A stretch of 56,003 nt of DNA from CAZFBA01 sp964517135 (GCA_964517135.1 CAZFBA010000025.1:1-56003); one strand, 5' to 3'; numbered from the stretch's first letter, positions 35,175 to 44,784 are shown. Program-made: numbers and translations. The notes: generated from the sequence alone by a model not told the origin.

Positions 35175-35849
35175 ATGCGAAATACAGATTCTGAAAAGCC
35201 TCATATCTCAATAATAAATATTGAAAAAAATTACGAAAACACTGATGGATCAACAATTAATGTAATAAATATTAATGAATTAATTGTTGAAAAAGGCGAA
35301 AAGGTATGCATAAAGGGTGCTAGTGGTAGTGGCAAAAGCACTTTTCTTAATATGATTGCTGGTATAATCTTGCCTGACAGAGGATCAGTAATTATAAATA
35401 ATATTAAAATAAATGAACTTAAAGAACATAAGAGAGATCGTTTTAGGGCAGCCAATATTGGTTATATTTTTCAAGAATTTAACCTACTTCAGGGCTTTAC
35501 TGCTCTGGAAAATGTTTTAATTGCTATGCATTTTAAAAAAAAGACAACTAAAAACGATGAAAATCAAGCTAAAAGCCTTCTTAAACGTGCAGGAATAGGA
35601 AACAGAATAAACCATAAACCTTCACAGCTATCATATGGCCAGCAACAACGGGTAGCTATTGCCAGAGCACTGGCAAACAACCCGGGGCTTATACTGGCTG
35701 ATGAGCCAACAGGAAGCCTTGACAAACAGAATAAACTTGAAATACTTCAATTGATTGAAGAAATGATCGAAGGTTCAGATGCTACTCTTTTGATAGCAAC
35801 CCATGATGAAGCGATTTTTGATAAATACCCCAGAATAATTGAGTTGTAG
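35175..35849 (+). CDS. ABC transporter ATPase, MacB/LolD type
   Basis: 224 aa. Walker A GASGSGKST, Q-loop FQEFN, signature LSYGQQQRVAIARAL, Walker B LILADEPTGSLD and the switch His in ATHDE are intact. This subgroup powers mechanotransmission complexes with an FtsX/MacB-like permease, which is encoded 6 bases downstream. The start lacks a strong ribosome site. Expression is probably controlled from the shared divergent region with the Fur/Zur-like box. Confidence 0.9.
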   Translation: MRNTDSEKPHISIINIEKNYENTDGSTINVININELIVEKGEKVCIKGASGSGKSTFLNMIAGIILPDRGSVIINNIKINELKEHKRDRFRAANIGYIFQEFNLLQGFTALENVLIAMHFKKKTTKNDENQAKSLLKRAGIGNRINHKPSQLSYGQQQRVAIARALANNPGLILADEPTGSLDKQNKLEILQLIEEMIEGSDATLLIATHDEAIFDKYPRIIEL

Positions 35850-35855
35850 AGTATT

Positions 35856-37337
35856 ATGAATATTTTTTCAATAGTCTTTAAAAATATTAAACAGCATAAA
35901 CTGTCAACATTTCTTACCATAATGTCTGTTGCGGCAGGTATATTGCTAATTGTAGCTATTACAAATATTAAAGATCAAATTAACAATCATTTTTATAGTG
36001 TTGCCTCCCGGTGTGAACTGGTAGTAGGAGCCAAAGGGAGTCCGCTTCAGCTGGTGCTGAATTCTGTTTACTTTATGTCTGTCCCTACAGGCAATATTTC
36101 TTATAGCTATTTTGATTCACTTAAAGAAGACCCTCTTATACAAATGATGATACCACTCTCAATGGGAGATCATTATAAAAATTCTATGATAGTAGGTACT
36201 ACTGATGATTTTTTTACTGAAAATAATCCTCTGATAACTGAAAAATTATCATTCTATAAAGGTGAAAAATTTGATAATATTATGCAGGCAGTATTGGGTT
36301 ATAAAGCAGCACAAGAATATAACCTGAAACCTGGTGACGAACTGGTTGCAGCTCACGGTTTTAAAGAGTCAGTAGAAGCAGAATGTCATGATCACCTGCC
36401 ATATACTGTTACAGGTATATTAAACCCTACTAACACTCCTGTTGATCGGACTATCTTTGTTGATATACGCAGTGTATGGTACATTCATGAACATCACGAT
36501 GATCACGATCATCATCATAACAACGATAATTATCTCAATCATAAAGATGAAAAACTTTTGAAAAGAGATACCTCTGAAAATACTGAGATAAGTGATAATA
36601 CCAGTGAAAAACATGAGAAACAACTCCTTAGCAAAATTGAAGACCTTCCTTTTACTGATAAAGCTTTGACTGCTAATGATAATGGCATCGAAGATATTAG
36701 TCTTGAAGAGCTTATAAAAGATACACAAAAAATTCGCAAAGAACAGTTAAGAAGCAGATATGCACTGGTTAAATATGATGATCTTCATCATAAACAAATA
36801 ACCTCTATTCTGATCAAGTTAGCATCACCTTCTTATTTACTGGAAATTCAACGAAATATTAATGAAAATACTCCTTATCAAGCAGCTATGCCAGCTTATG
36901 AAATTCAAAAACTTATCAGCTATATGGGTAATGTTGACCAGGTATTATTGATAGTCTCTTATATTGTTATAGTCGTAGCGTTGTTTTCTATTATTGTTTT
37001 AATGTACGGTGTTGTCAGCAATAGGATACGTGAAATAGCTATAATGAGGGCATTAGGAGCTTCAAAAAGATGGCTTGTTACTATGATTATTATTGAAGTA
37101 TTGTTTATATGTTTTTCAGGCTGGCTATTAGGAATTATTTTTGGGCATTTATTGATTTATCTTCTTTCGCCTGTAATTACTGATTTTTCTGGAGTGTATA
37201 TCAATGCCTTTAAGATAAATGCCTTTGAGGCAGTTCTTTTGCCTGTTATATTGATATTAGGTGGTTTTTCTGGCTTGATACCTGCAATAAAAGTTTATAA
37301 AGCTGATGTTGCAAAATATCTTTCTTTAAAAATCTAA
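35856..37337 (+). CDS. FtsX/MacB-like ABC permease with His-rich loop
   Basis: 493 aa. One TM near the N-terminus (about 17-37), a large extracytoplasmic domain, then three C-terminal TM helices (about 370-480) with the MRALGASKRW coupling motif. The extracytoplasmic domain contains IHEHHDDHDHHHNND (about 209-222), with nine metal-binding side chains or more, near further acidic and His residues. This suggests zinc or another divalent metal as sensed or transported ligand. It is co-transcribed with the ATPase and fits the DUF3299 and Fur/Zur-box context. A general lipoprotein or antibiotic export role is the alternative. Confidence 0.85.
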   Translation: MNIFSIVFKNIKQHKLSTFLTIMSVAAGILLIVAITNIKDQINNHFYSVASRCELVVGAKGSPLQLVLNSVYFMSVPTGNISYSYFDSLKEDPLIQMMIPLSMGDHYKNSMIVGTTDDFFTENNPLITEKLSFYKGEKFDNIMQAVLGYKAAQEYNLKPGDELVAAHGFKESVEAECHDHLPYTVTGILNPTNTPVDRTIFVDIRSVWYIHEHHDDHDHHHNNDNYLNHKDEKLLKRDTSENTEISDNTSEKHEKQLLSKIEDLPFTDKALTANDNGIEDISLEELIKDTQKIRKEQLRSRYALVKYDDLHHKQITSILIKLASPSYLLEIQRNINENTPYQAAMPAYEIQKLISYMGNVDQVLLIVSYIVIVVALFSIIVLMYGVVSNRIREIAIMRALGASKRWLVTMIIIEVLFICFSGWLLGIIFGHLLIYLLSPVITDFSGVYINAFKINAFEAVLLPVILILGGFSGLIPAIKVYKADVAKYLSLKI

Positions 37338-37415
37338 ATTTACCCATAAAAACATTATTACTTCCAGATTGTTACTAAAATACCAATAATGAAGTATTAT
37401 GTATTTGCATATAAT

Positions 37416-37446
37416 TTGATAAGATATAAGTGGGATGATCTATAAT
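37416..37446 (+). promoter_or_regulatory. Possible promoter for the 37535 gene
   Basis: -35 TTGATA (37416-37421) and a perfect -10 TATAAT (37441-37446), but the 19-base spacer is long. Confidence 0.35.
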
Positions 37447-37534
37447 TTATCTGAGTAGAGAGCTTTTTTCAGACTAATTATGTTAAACAAATTCCGTGAA
37501 TTCATAAATTGCTAACTAACCAGGAGGACTTGCT

Positions 37535-37735
37535 ATGCAAATATATAATGAGATGTATCACATAAGAAAGAAGGTTTTCTTATTAAAAAAGTACCTTGAT
37601 GATCTTTATGAGAAATGCAGGAAAAGATATTCTGTTGAAGTATCTGAAAAAATTGAAATGATTGAAGAACATATTGAAAATTGTAATCTTAGACTATGCA
37701 TTTTAGAGAAACTACAGGGTAAATTTTTTACTTAA
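37535..37735 (+). CDS. Small coiled-coil protein, 66 aa
   Basis: Charged and helical throughout (KKVFLLKKYLDDLYEKCRKR, SEKIEMIEEHIENCNLRLCI), probably a helical hairpin. A strong AGGAGG ribosome site lies about 8 bases before the ATG, a -10 element is upstream and an intrinsic terminator follows, so it is a complete single-gene unit. Family not recognised. Confidence 0.75.
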   Translation: MQIYNEMYHIRKKVFLLKKYLDDLYEKCRKRYSVEVSEKIEMIEEHIENCNLRLCILEKLQGKFFT

Positions 37736-37748
37736 TTAACCACCAAAT

Positions 37749-37772
37749 AAATTAATCTGAGATTAATTTTTT
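37749..37772 (+). terminator. Intrinsic terminator after the 37535 gene
   Basis: AAATTAATCT (37749-37758) pairs with AGATTAATTT (37760-37769); the run of T continues to 37772. It lies between convergent genes and could serve both. Confidence 0.75.
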
Positions 37773-37778
37773 CTGTTT

Positions 37779-38741
37779 CTAAGCTGTAATAATCAAAACA
37801 GCAATAAAAATTGTGTAATACACAGTTAAAAGTATGCCTTCAGTTCTAGATAGTTTTTTATCAAAGATAACTAGGGTTAAAACGAGAGTTGCAATCGCCA
37901 TTGCCGGGTAAGCGATATCAGTTATATCATGTGGTATTTTTAATGTGCCTATGAGTGAAGGTACACCCATAATGGCAATGGTGTTAAATACGTTAGAACC
38001 AATAATATTGCCTATAACCATTTCAGTTTTGCTTTTTTTAATTGCTGCAATACAAACCATAAGCTCGGGTAGTGAAGTCCCCAGGGCAACAGCAGTAATT
38101 GCAATTATTTCTTTACCTACTTTAAGTATTTCAGAGAGTTTAATAACAGCTTCAACGGTGTAATAGGCTCCGATATAAATAAATATCCCGCTTAGCAAAA
38201 GTATTATATAAGTTTTCAGATTTGCAACAATAATTTCTTCATCCTCTTTAATAGATACAGGTGCTTCTAAACTTTCATTGTTGCTTTCTTTAATGTTTAA
38301 GACATACACTATGTATAAAATCATTAAAATAACAAAAATTATACCTTCATAAAGTGAGAAAACGCAATCTATTATTGCAAAGCCAAGAAAAGCAGCAGTG
38401 CCAAGCAGTATTGCAAGATCATTTTTAACTGTTTTATGGGTTATATGAAATTTTTTGAATAGTATGCCTGTAACCCCCAGTATCAAAAAGATATTGGTTA
38501 CGTTTGAACCAATAACGTTACCTATAACTATTTCGGAGGAGTTTTGTATTACAGCAAATATTGATGATAAGAGTTCTGGGAGGGATGTGCCAAAAGCAAT
38601 AATAGTAGCACCTATGACAAAGCGGGGTATTTTTAAACCAAGCCCTATTATTTCAGCTGACTCAATGAAATAATCCGAAGCTTTAATAAGCACCGCAAGG
38701 CTTACAGTAAGAATGAGAATCCATAATAAAGCTAATAGCAT
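37779..38741 (-). CDS. Calcium/sodium antiporter (CaCA family, YrbG-like)
   Basis: 320 aa from the ATG at 38741, which gives the usual N-terminus (MLLALLWILILTVSLAVLIK); an upstream GTG adds 18 unlikely residues. The two internal alpha repeats are clear: GATIIAFGTSLPELLSS with IGNVIGSNVTNIFLILG, and ITAVALGTSLPELMVC with IGNIIGSNVFNTIAIMG. About ten TM helices. It would exchange Ca2+ for Na+ or H+ across the inner membrane. Confidence 0.9.
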   Translation of the reverse strand: MLLALLWILILTVSLAVLIKASDYFIESAEIIGLGLKIPRFVIGATIIAFGTSLPELLSSIFAVIQNSSEIVIGNVIGSNVTNIFLILGVTGILFKKFHITHKTVKNDLAILLGTAAFLGFAIIDCVFSLYEGIIFVILMILYIVYVLNIKESNNESLEAPVSIKEDEEIIVANLKTYIILLLSGIFIYIGAYYTVEAVIKLSEILKVGKEIIAITAVALGTSLPELMVCIAAIKKSKTEMVIGNIIGSNVFNTIAIMGVPSLIGTLKIPHDITDIAYPAMAIATLVLTLVIFDKKLSRTEGILLTVYYTIFIAVLIITA

Positions 38742-38952
38742 TAAATTAAGTCGTCCTGTATTGCAGTTTTCCCATAATAAGAGTAACATTATCACAGGAA
38801 AAATAAAAATAATTCTTAAGACGTATTATTCAGGGCAGAATCAGTTGATTGACTATTATAATATGCTAAACACAGATAGACCGCAATGATAGCAGTTTGT
38901 ATAAAGTAATTATACCTTTATAAATCGTGCTTGTTAATGTATAATAAAGCTT

Positions 38953-39429
38953 ATGGCAAAAAAGAAAGAATCACATTCAAACGTAATTTCGTCAAATCGC
39001 AAAGCCTATCACGAATATCATATTCTTGAGAAGTTTAATGCTGGCATTGTTCTTACAGGAACAGAGATTAAGTCAGTGCGTGATCGAAAAGTCTCTCTTA
39101 ACGATAGTTTTGCTAAAATTATTGATGGAGAAGCATGGCTGCTTAAAAGTCATATTGCCCCTTATGCTCAGGGAAACCGCTATAACCACCAGATAGATAG
39201 ACCAAGAAAATTATTATTAACCAAAAATGAAATAAGAAAGCTCATTGGTAAGGTTCAGGAATCGTCTTTAACCCTGATACCTACAAAAATGTATTTTGAT
39301 AAAGGCTGGGCAAAAGTTGAAATAGCTCTTGCTAAAGGCAAACAGCTTCATGACAAGAGAAGAGCAATTGCAGACAAAACTACAAAACGTGAAATGGATC
39401 GAGAGGCTAAATCAAGGTCATATGATTAG
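38953..39429 (+). CDS. smpB: SsrA-binding protein
   Basis: 158 aa, normal length. Required with tmRNA for rescue of stalled ribosomes. Diagnostic blocks are NRKAYHEYHILEKFNAGIVL, TGTEIKSVRDRKVSLNDSF, GEAWLLKSHIAPY, the NRYNHQIDRPRKLLL segment and the basic tail KGKQLHDKRRA. It overlaps the convergent ribD gene by 4 bases at the 3' ends. tmRNA itself is not seen in the window. Confidence 0.97.
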   Translation: MAKKKESHSNVISSNRKAYHEYHILEKFNAGIVLTGTEIKSVRDRKVSLNDSFAKIIDGEAWLLKSHIAPYAQGNRYNHQIDRPRKLLLTKNEIRKLIGKVQESSLTLIPTKMYFDKGWAKVEIALAKGKQLHDKRRAIADKTTKREMDREAKSRSYD

Positions 39430-40571
39430 TGCAAAAGCCTGAATTCATCCCTTACCCAGGCTTTAATTAATACATCGTTGCCTATTTGCCTGGTTTTTAC
39501 CTCGTGAAGAAGTATTGAATCATTAATGTCTAAAGTGTCAATGCCTTTTATAGGAGAATAGGCTTTGTCATCTCCAACGATTTTAGGTGCAATAAAAATA
39601 TAAAACTTATCAATCAGGCCAGATTTTAACATAACTCCGTTTAAAACAGGCCCTGCTTCAAGCATAATGCTGTGTATTCTGTGTTCGGTACCCAGATATC
39701 GTATTAAATTGACAAGATCAATCTTTCCATCATCTGTCAGTGGAGATTTATAGATACTAACATTTGTATTTTTACCATGCTGCCTGAGTTTATCGCTATC
39801 ATGCCTGAATGAAGTAGCTAGAATTGTCAGGCTTGATGATTTTTGAGTGTATATATTTGAGCCAGGATCCGTGACTAAACCGCTGTCTATAACAACACGT
39901 ACAGGATCTCTCCCCCCTGGTATCCTGCAATTTAAAGAGGGGTTATCAGATATTACAGTAGAACTACCTGTCATTATAGCATCAAAGCGATTACGCCAGT
40001 GGTGAGACAATACTCTGGACTCATCTGAATTTATCCAGCGACTGCTCTGAGTTCTGGTAGCTATTTTGCCGTCCAGTGTCATAGCTATTTTTGATATTAC
40101 AAGTGGAAATCCGGTAGTCATGTATTTGTAAAATGCCTTGTTTAGTTCTCTTGCTTCTTTTTCTAGCACGCCAACATTTACCTCTATATCGGATGCTCTG
40201 AGAAGTTCTATACTTCTTCCACTCACACGGGGGTTGGGGTCAGACATTGCTATTACAACCCTTTTTACTCCTGACTCTATAACCTTATTAACGCAGGGAG
40301 GAGTTTTTCCATGATGACAGCAGGGTTCAAGGTTAATGTAAAGTGTACCATCAACAGCCCTGCTACCTGCTTCACCCAGAGCAAATATTTCAGCATGAGG
40401 TCCGCCATATTTTTGATGATAGCCCTGACCCGCTATGTTACCTTCTTTATCAAGCACTATGGCCCCGACCATGGGGTTAGGAGACACTTTGCTGGCCCCT
40501 TCTTCTGCAAGCTCAAGACATTGTCTCATATATTCTATATCTACAGGGTTAAATTCTTTCATTTCAGACAC
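39426..40571 (-). CDS. ribD: Bifunctional riboflavin deaminase/reductase
   Basis: Second and third steps of riboflavin synthesis. The N-terminal deaminase (about 1-150) has the zinc motif HAEIFAL and PCCHHGKTPPC. The C-terminal reductase (about 155-375) has TLDGKIATRTQSSRWIN, DAIMTGSSTV and LEAGPVLNG. The length of 381 aa is normal. The start is GTG at 40571 with GAGGAGG 12 bases upstream; an ATG three codons later is possible. No other rib gene is adjacent and no FMN riboswitch is seen upstream. Confidence 0.95.
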   Translation of the reverse strand: MSEMKEFNPVDIEYMRQCLELAEEGASKVSPNPMVGAIVLDKEGNIAGQGYHQKYGGPHAEIFALGEAGSRAVDGTLYINLEPCCHHGKTPPCVNKVIESGVKRVVIAMSDPNPRVSGRSIELLRASDIEVNVGVLEKEARELNKAFYKYMTTGFPLVISKIAMTLDGKIATRTQSSRWINSDESRVLSHHWRNRFDAIMTGSSTVISDNPSLNCRIPGGRDPVRVVIDSGLVTDPGSNIYTQKSSSLTILATSFRHDSDKLRQHGKNTNVSIYKSPLTDDGKIDLVNLIRYLGTEHRIHSIMLEAGPVLNGVMLKSGLIDKFYIFIAPKIVGDDKAYSPIKGIDTLDINDSILLHEVKTRQIGNDVLIKAWVRDEFRLLH

Positions 40572-40753
40572 AATTATTAATTTCCTCCTCTGTGAGTCGC
40601 TTTATACGTTAAAGCTCCTTTGTAATTATTCCATTTATTTTATTATACTTGAAATAACGTTATTCTGTGAAGAAAAGAATACGCAAATCGCATAATTCAA
40701 AAAGCCTTTCATAATCATTTATTATGTAAATCGATAAAAAGAGCTCTTTTAAG

Positions 40754-40800
40754 CGAAAATAGCCGATTTTTATTGCGTTATTTTCGATATTTCTCCACGT
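40754..40800. repeat. R3-like inverted repeat
   Basis: CGAAAATA (40754-40761) can pair with TATTTTCG, with further GTTATTTTCGATATTTCTC that matches the reverse complement of 28471-28490 closely. Intergenic, upstream of ribD and downstream of the GT-C gene. Confidence 0.5.
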
Positions 40801-40835
40801 TAAAAACCATGAACATGTATTTTAAATGGCCCTTA

Positions 40836-42656
40836 TTAACTACCTTTCGGGCAATGCTGTTGTAAGATTAAGAAACCATAACCTTCATAAAAGTGCTTTT
40901 TAATTTGATAATCTCCTGTTACATCACACAGGGCATAATTTTTTTGCAGCCATTTCATTACTGTACGGTTATAATCAATACCCCAGAACGGGTATTTGTA
41001 GTTTTCATAACTTGACCGGTTGCTTATGGCTATAAGTTTTACGTCTTCATTAATAATTGTATTGATGAGGTTTTCTTCAAGCTCAGGGTTTACAAGCCTT
41101 ATGGGAAGATAATCTGTGAATCTACCTGCAGCTCTTCTGTTTGTTAGAAAATATATCAGTGTTTCTTCAGGAAGTATAAGTATTTTATCGTTTTCATTTG
41201 TGTTATTTTCGATATAACTAATCAGGTAATTTAAAGGTATTCCCTGGTTTTCTGTTGTATAAATAGTACCTCTTTCCGTTATAATCGGTGTATTATTTGT
41301 CATATATAGAAGATGCGGTTTCGCAAAAAGTGCAAATACGTATATAGTTACAATAAATGGAACCCAGTAAGTATTAAATCTTTTAAAATGAGGCTTTTTA
41401 TTTGCTATAAATTCCTGAATTCTTTTTGCATAGTAGAATATAGCAATTAAAACAGGAGGCAGAAAGAAAGCACCGTATGTTACAATGTTAAACGAGAAAA
41501 AGTTTCTCAGGTTAATAAGAAGCGTATAACAAATAATGCAAAAGACCAGCATATCTTTATTATCTAAGTTTTCTTTCTTGAAAAACGATTTATAGATGTA
41601 ATATAACACTATCAGTACAGATATAATTGGTATATATGAAAGAAAATGATACTTTGTCATAAAAGTAGCATCATATATTGCAGTAATATCAAAGTTCAAT
41701 GTCAGTATAATACCCAGCAGTATCAAGATTACAAAGGTAGATACATAATAATTAACGCTGGCTTTATTAAATAAGGTAACTATTATGGCTATAAATAAAG
41801 CAATGACAATAAGATAAAGAATAATATCAGGCAAATCTTTAAACGTAGAAAGGAAAAAGTGCCACCCAAACTGTAGATCAAGTATGTATCGACTGGCATC
41901 AGATTTTAGTGATACCTGTGTATACTCAAGATGTCTGGCCATTTCAGCCCAACCAGTTATCTTTACGGTTAGAAGAGATACTATTATAGAAATAATCATC
42001 GCAGGTAAAGCTCCTGCTAAAAGCGTATTTCTGGTAATATTATTGTTGTTAAAGTGGCTGAAAAGCAGATAGATAAAAATCAATACTGAAAGGGCAAACC
42101 CGAACTCAATTTTAGTAATCAATGCAAGTCCACAAAACACACTGCAAAGAATTAGATCAAAAGGCTTTTTATCTCTTATATGCCTGGCAAGAAAAAACAT
42201 GAATGCAACACTGAATAAGGCTCCAAACAGTGCAGCATAGGCATAAGGAAATATATAATTAAACAGCAAATAGTTAAAACAGCACTCATAAATACAGGTA
42301 AAAACAACCATCGCAGACAAAAAAGGCCCTAGTAGAAACCGTGAAGTTGCATACAGCAATGAAAGAAGAATAAGCGAACATATTGCACCACAAATATATA
42401 GTGTATTTAAATGTATACCAAAAGCCAGAAACAGAAAAGATAAAACATAAGGTGCCAAAGGCCCATAAGGATAATAAAAATCTTTATAGAGAACCTTGCC
42501 GTTTAAAAGTTCTTCAGCTATGTATGGATCTCTTCCACAATCTATGACAGGATCACCCCAGCGCTGGAAAGTCAAGAATAGAAAAATAAAAAAGAAAGCA
42601 ACCCAGATTAAAACTGCTATTAAATCAGCTTTCCGGGATGCCAGGTTTTTAATCAT
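40836..42656 (-). CDS. GT-C family membrane glycosyltransferase
   Basis: 606 aa with about 11 TM helices. After the first TM an extracytoplasmic loop reads DPVIDCGRDPYIAEELLNGKVLYKDFYYPYGP, given here in part only as the DCGRDPYIAEEL segment. The acidic pair and following YxDF(Y)xPxGP is typical of GT39/GT83-like enzymes that use polyprenyl-phosphate sugars. A soluble C-terminal domain follows. Its ATG overlaps the TGA of the upstream LeuA-like gene (ATGA), so translation is coupled. Acceptor unknown. Confidence 0.8.
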   Translation of the reverse strand: MIKNLASRKADLIAVLIWVAFFFIFLFLTFQRWGDPVIDCGRDPYIAEELLNGKVLYKDFYYPYGPLAPYVLSFLFLAFGIHLNTLYICGAICSLILLSLLYATSRFLLGPFLSAMVVFTCIYECCFNYLLFNYIFPYAYAALFGALFSVAFMFFLARHIRDKKPFDLILCSVFCGLALITKIEFGFALSVLIFIYLLFSHFNNNNITRNTLLAGALPAMIISIIVSLLTVKITGWAEMARHLEYTQVSLKSDASRYILDLQFGWHFFLSTFKDLPDIILYLIVIALFIAIIVTLFNKASVNYYVSTFVILILLGIILTLNFDITAIYDATFMTKYHFLSYIPIISVLIVLYYIYKSFFKKENLDNKDMLVFCIICYTLLINLRNFFSFNIVTYGAFFLPPVLIAIFYYAKRIQEFIANKKPHFKRFNTYWVPFIVTIYVFALFAKPHLLYMTNNTPIITERGTIYTTENQGIPLNYLISYIENNTNENDKILILPEETLIYFLTNRRAAGRFTDYLPIRLVNPELEENLINTIINEDVKLIAISNRSSYENYKYPFWGIDYNRTVMKWLQKNYALCDVTGDYQIKKHFYEGYGFLILQQHCPKGS

Positions 42657-43990
42657 ACAAAGTCAACTTTTAATATTTGCGCTGTCTCATCAGGATAAGC
42701 TGCAATGAAACGTAGTTCATCATTTGTTAAAGGTCGTTGATTATGTGCATTAGCCTGCCTGACAAGATCAAGACATCTGTTAGCGCATTCATTGTCTTTA
42801 AACTCTATATTAAGTAAGCTGTAAACGTGCTTGAGGCCTGAAAGACCACCATATTCCCCTGCAAGAATAACACGTTCATTTCTTTCATACATATCTTCTT
42901 CATATATTTTAACATCGCCAAAATAAGCTATAGGGCTGTCTGTACGAAACTTACCCGGTATCATAGCGTATTCATTAGGTTCTCCGAAGATATCATAATC
43001 AAAAAGTTCATAATTATGCCTGTCTTTAAGAGCTCCATCTGTATGAATGCCTGATTCATGGGCAAAAGCGTTAGCTCCTACGACTGGCTGGTTTATTGGT
43101 AATGGCTGATCAAAGGCATGTGCAGCATATTTAGCAATTTTTCTGAACATTTTCAGGTTAATATTTTCCAGTATAAAGTCGTGATCTTTTACACCGCTGC
43201 CATAATTGAGCATCAGCAAACAGGATATAAGGTCAGCATTGCCTGCCCGTTCGCCATAACCATTTACAGTAGTGTTAATATAAGCATCCACACCGGCATC
43301 TATGGCAGCAAAAGCCCCCATAACAGAATTAGCTACAGCACTGCCAAGATCGTTGTGGCAATGGAGTTCTATATCTATTTTTACAGCTTCTGCAAGCTTT
43401 TTAACACGCTTATAAATAGTTTCCGGGGTATCATAGCCCAGAGTATCACAATAACGTATTCTAACAGCACCTGCTTCTTTAGCAGCCTGGCTAAAATCAA
43501 TCAGGTAGGCCATATCAGTGCGGGATGCATCTTCTGCATTAACGCCAATACGTTCAATACCTTTATCTTTAGCTGCTTGAACCGCTTCCAGCATCATGCC
43601 GGTGACACTTTTCTTGGTTGGGTCTTCTGATGGTCTTCTGACAATTTTACCTTTGAATTTACCGTCTGTCATAATTGTTGAGGTTGATATAGACAGGTTT
43701 AAATCCTTCAGGTTTGTATGTTTTGTAGCCTGATCTACATCTACTTTAACGGCCCGGCACCATCCTTCGAGAATCAGATCTCTGAGAGCCCCTTTTTCTT
43801 TAAGTGACTCATTGGCGTTGATATAATTTTTTTCTTGCAAAGAAAAGGGAAAACCAATTTCAACCTGATGCACCCCCAGCCGGGATAAATACATATTCAG
43901 CATAGTTTTTTGCAGTTTTGAAAGGCTAATTCGGGCTGTTTGAACGCCATCACGGTTTGTAACATCAATAATATAAATTTTACGGCTCAT
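42653..43990 (-). CDS. LeuA/NifV-like acyl-CoA synthase (Re-citrate or homocitrate synthase candidate)
   Basis: 445 aa DRE-TIM barrel enzyme that condenses acetyl-CoA with a 2-oxo acid. Motifs: IIDVTNRDGVQTARISL (Arg-Asp of the active site; canonical DTTLRDGEQ is altered), GVNAEDASRTD, ELHCHNDLGSAVANS, NTTVNGYGERAGN and FAHESGIHTDGALKD. From memory the DVTNRDGVQTARI variant is typical of the branch containing Re-citrate synthase rather than ordinary LeuA; it lacks the long regulatory domain of LeuA. GAGGAG precedes the ATG. It is translationally coupled to the GT-C gene, whose role does not obviously connect. Confidence 0.8.
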   Translation of the reverse strand: MSRKIYIIDVTNRDGVQTARISLSKLQKTMLNMYLSRLGVHQVEIGFPFSLQEKNYINANESLKEKGALRDLILEGWCRAVKVDVDQATKHTNLKDLNLSISTSTIMTDGKFKGKIVRRPSEDPTKKSVTGMMLEAVQAAKDKGIERIGVNAEDASRTDMAYLIDFSQAAKEAGAVRIRYCDTLGYDTPETIYKRVKKLAEAVKIDIELHCHNDLGSAVANSVMGAFAAIDAGVDAYINTTVNGYGERAGNADLISCLLMLNYGSGVKDHDFILENINLKMFRKIAKYAAHAFDQPLPINQPVVGANAFAHESGIHTDGALKDRHNYELFDYDIFGEPNEYAMIPGKFRTDSPIAYFGDVKIYEEDMYERNERVILAGEYGGLSGLKHVYSLLNIEFKDNECANRCLDLVRQANAHNQRPLTNDELRFIAAYPDETAQILKVDFV

Positions 43991-44279
43991 TTCGGGTCTC
44001 CTCTGTTGAGAAATAACGTAGCGGCGCTTTGGATACCTTCAGGGTTTGTCATTTTTCCTGGTAGTAAAGACATAAAAAGATTTTCATTATTCAGACAACC
44101 TAATCTATAATTTACTATAATATAAATTTTTTTTTTTGAAAAATATAGTTTTGTGAAGTGTTTCTTTTATAACAATGACAGGCTTTTTAAGAATATTAGT
44201 CAGGGTTATTTTTATTTATTCACTGTTAAGGGTATTTTCAGAAGGTGGTTGAAAATTGTATTTTTCTCAAGCAAGTTTT

Positions 44280-44366
44280 TTATTTGATGAAATGATCTAG
44301 TTTTTTAACCTCATTACCTTCATTATCCAATTTTATTTTTTCTTCTGTAAACCTGCTTTTACGCAT
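44280..44366 (-). pseudogene. IS3-family OrfA start, truncated
   Basis: From the ATG at 44366 the frame reads MRKSRFTEEKIKLDNEG and stops after 28 codons. MRKSRFTEEQI is the usual start of IS3-family OrfA transposases; the rest is unrelated, so the gene is cut off after about 11 residues. AAAGGAG precedes the ATG, as in intact elements. Confidence 0.75.
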
Positions 44367-44440
44367 TCTGGTATCTCCTTTCTTTCATTTTACTCGGGAG
44401 ATACCAAGTTTTAAACCGTTACTTTTTAGGGGGTCATGTC
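44280..44440 (-). mobile_element. Remnant of the left end of an IS3-family element
   Basis: Read on the minus strand, TGACATGACCCCCTAAAAAG (terminal-repeat-like, near 44440) is followed by the leader and the OrfA start described above. No OrfB or right end is seen. It lies between the LeuA-like gene and the DUF1963 gene. Confidence 0.65.
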
Positions 44441-44784
44441 AAGGTCACAAAATATCTATTCTTCAAATTAATCTTTAGAATGCGTATTACATCTATAAAA
44501 AGCCTATCAAAGTTTACACTATTCCTTAAAAATGATCGTATATTTCGTGTGGATTTGTTGGTAAGCTTTGATATTGCCAGTTGCGTAATTTTGTTTTCCT
44601 GGTTAAGTAAAATTCCGAAGATATAGACAAGATGTATTGGAAAGTGAGATAATATTTTTAACACAATTATTTTACCTTATTATTCAACGTATATATGAGG
44701 TATTTTATTTGTAGAATAAACCTTTTTCAACCCCTGCACAAATACTGTAATAAGTAATATTTCAACTTCACTCAACAAAAGCCC

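Larger units (their letters stand above)
43991..44784. other. 794-bp intergenic region with decayed IS
   Basis: AT-rich. Contains the IS3 remnant at 44280-44440 and otherwise no convincing gene. A 76-codon minus-strand frame (44434-44664) ends inside the IS end and lacks a ribosome site, so it is not annotated. Confidence 0.6.

Noticed and set aside
40572..40835. FMN riboswitch upstream of ribD
   Set aside because: The short leader has a plain GAGGAGG site and none of the conserved FMN-aptamer segments.
43991..44110. T-box or leucine leader upstream of the LeuA-like gene
   Set aside because: No conserved T-box bulge sequence and no terminator/antiterminator pair could be seen.
44434..44664. 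76-codon minus-strand frame
   Set aside because: It runs into the IS3 terminal sequence, lacks a ribosome site and has no recognisable motif.
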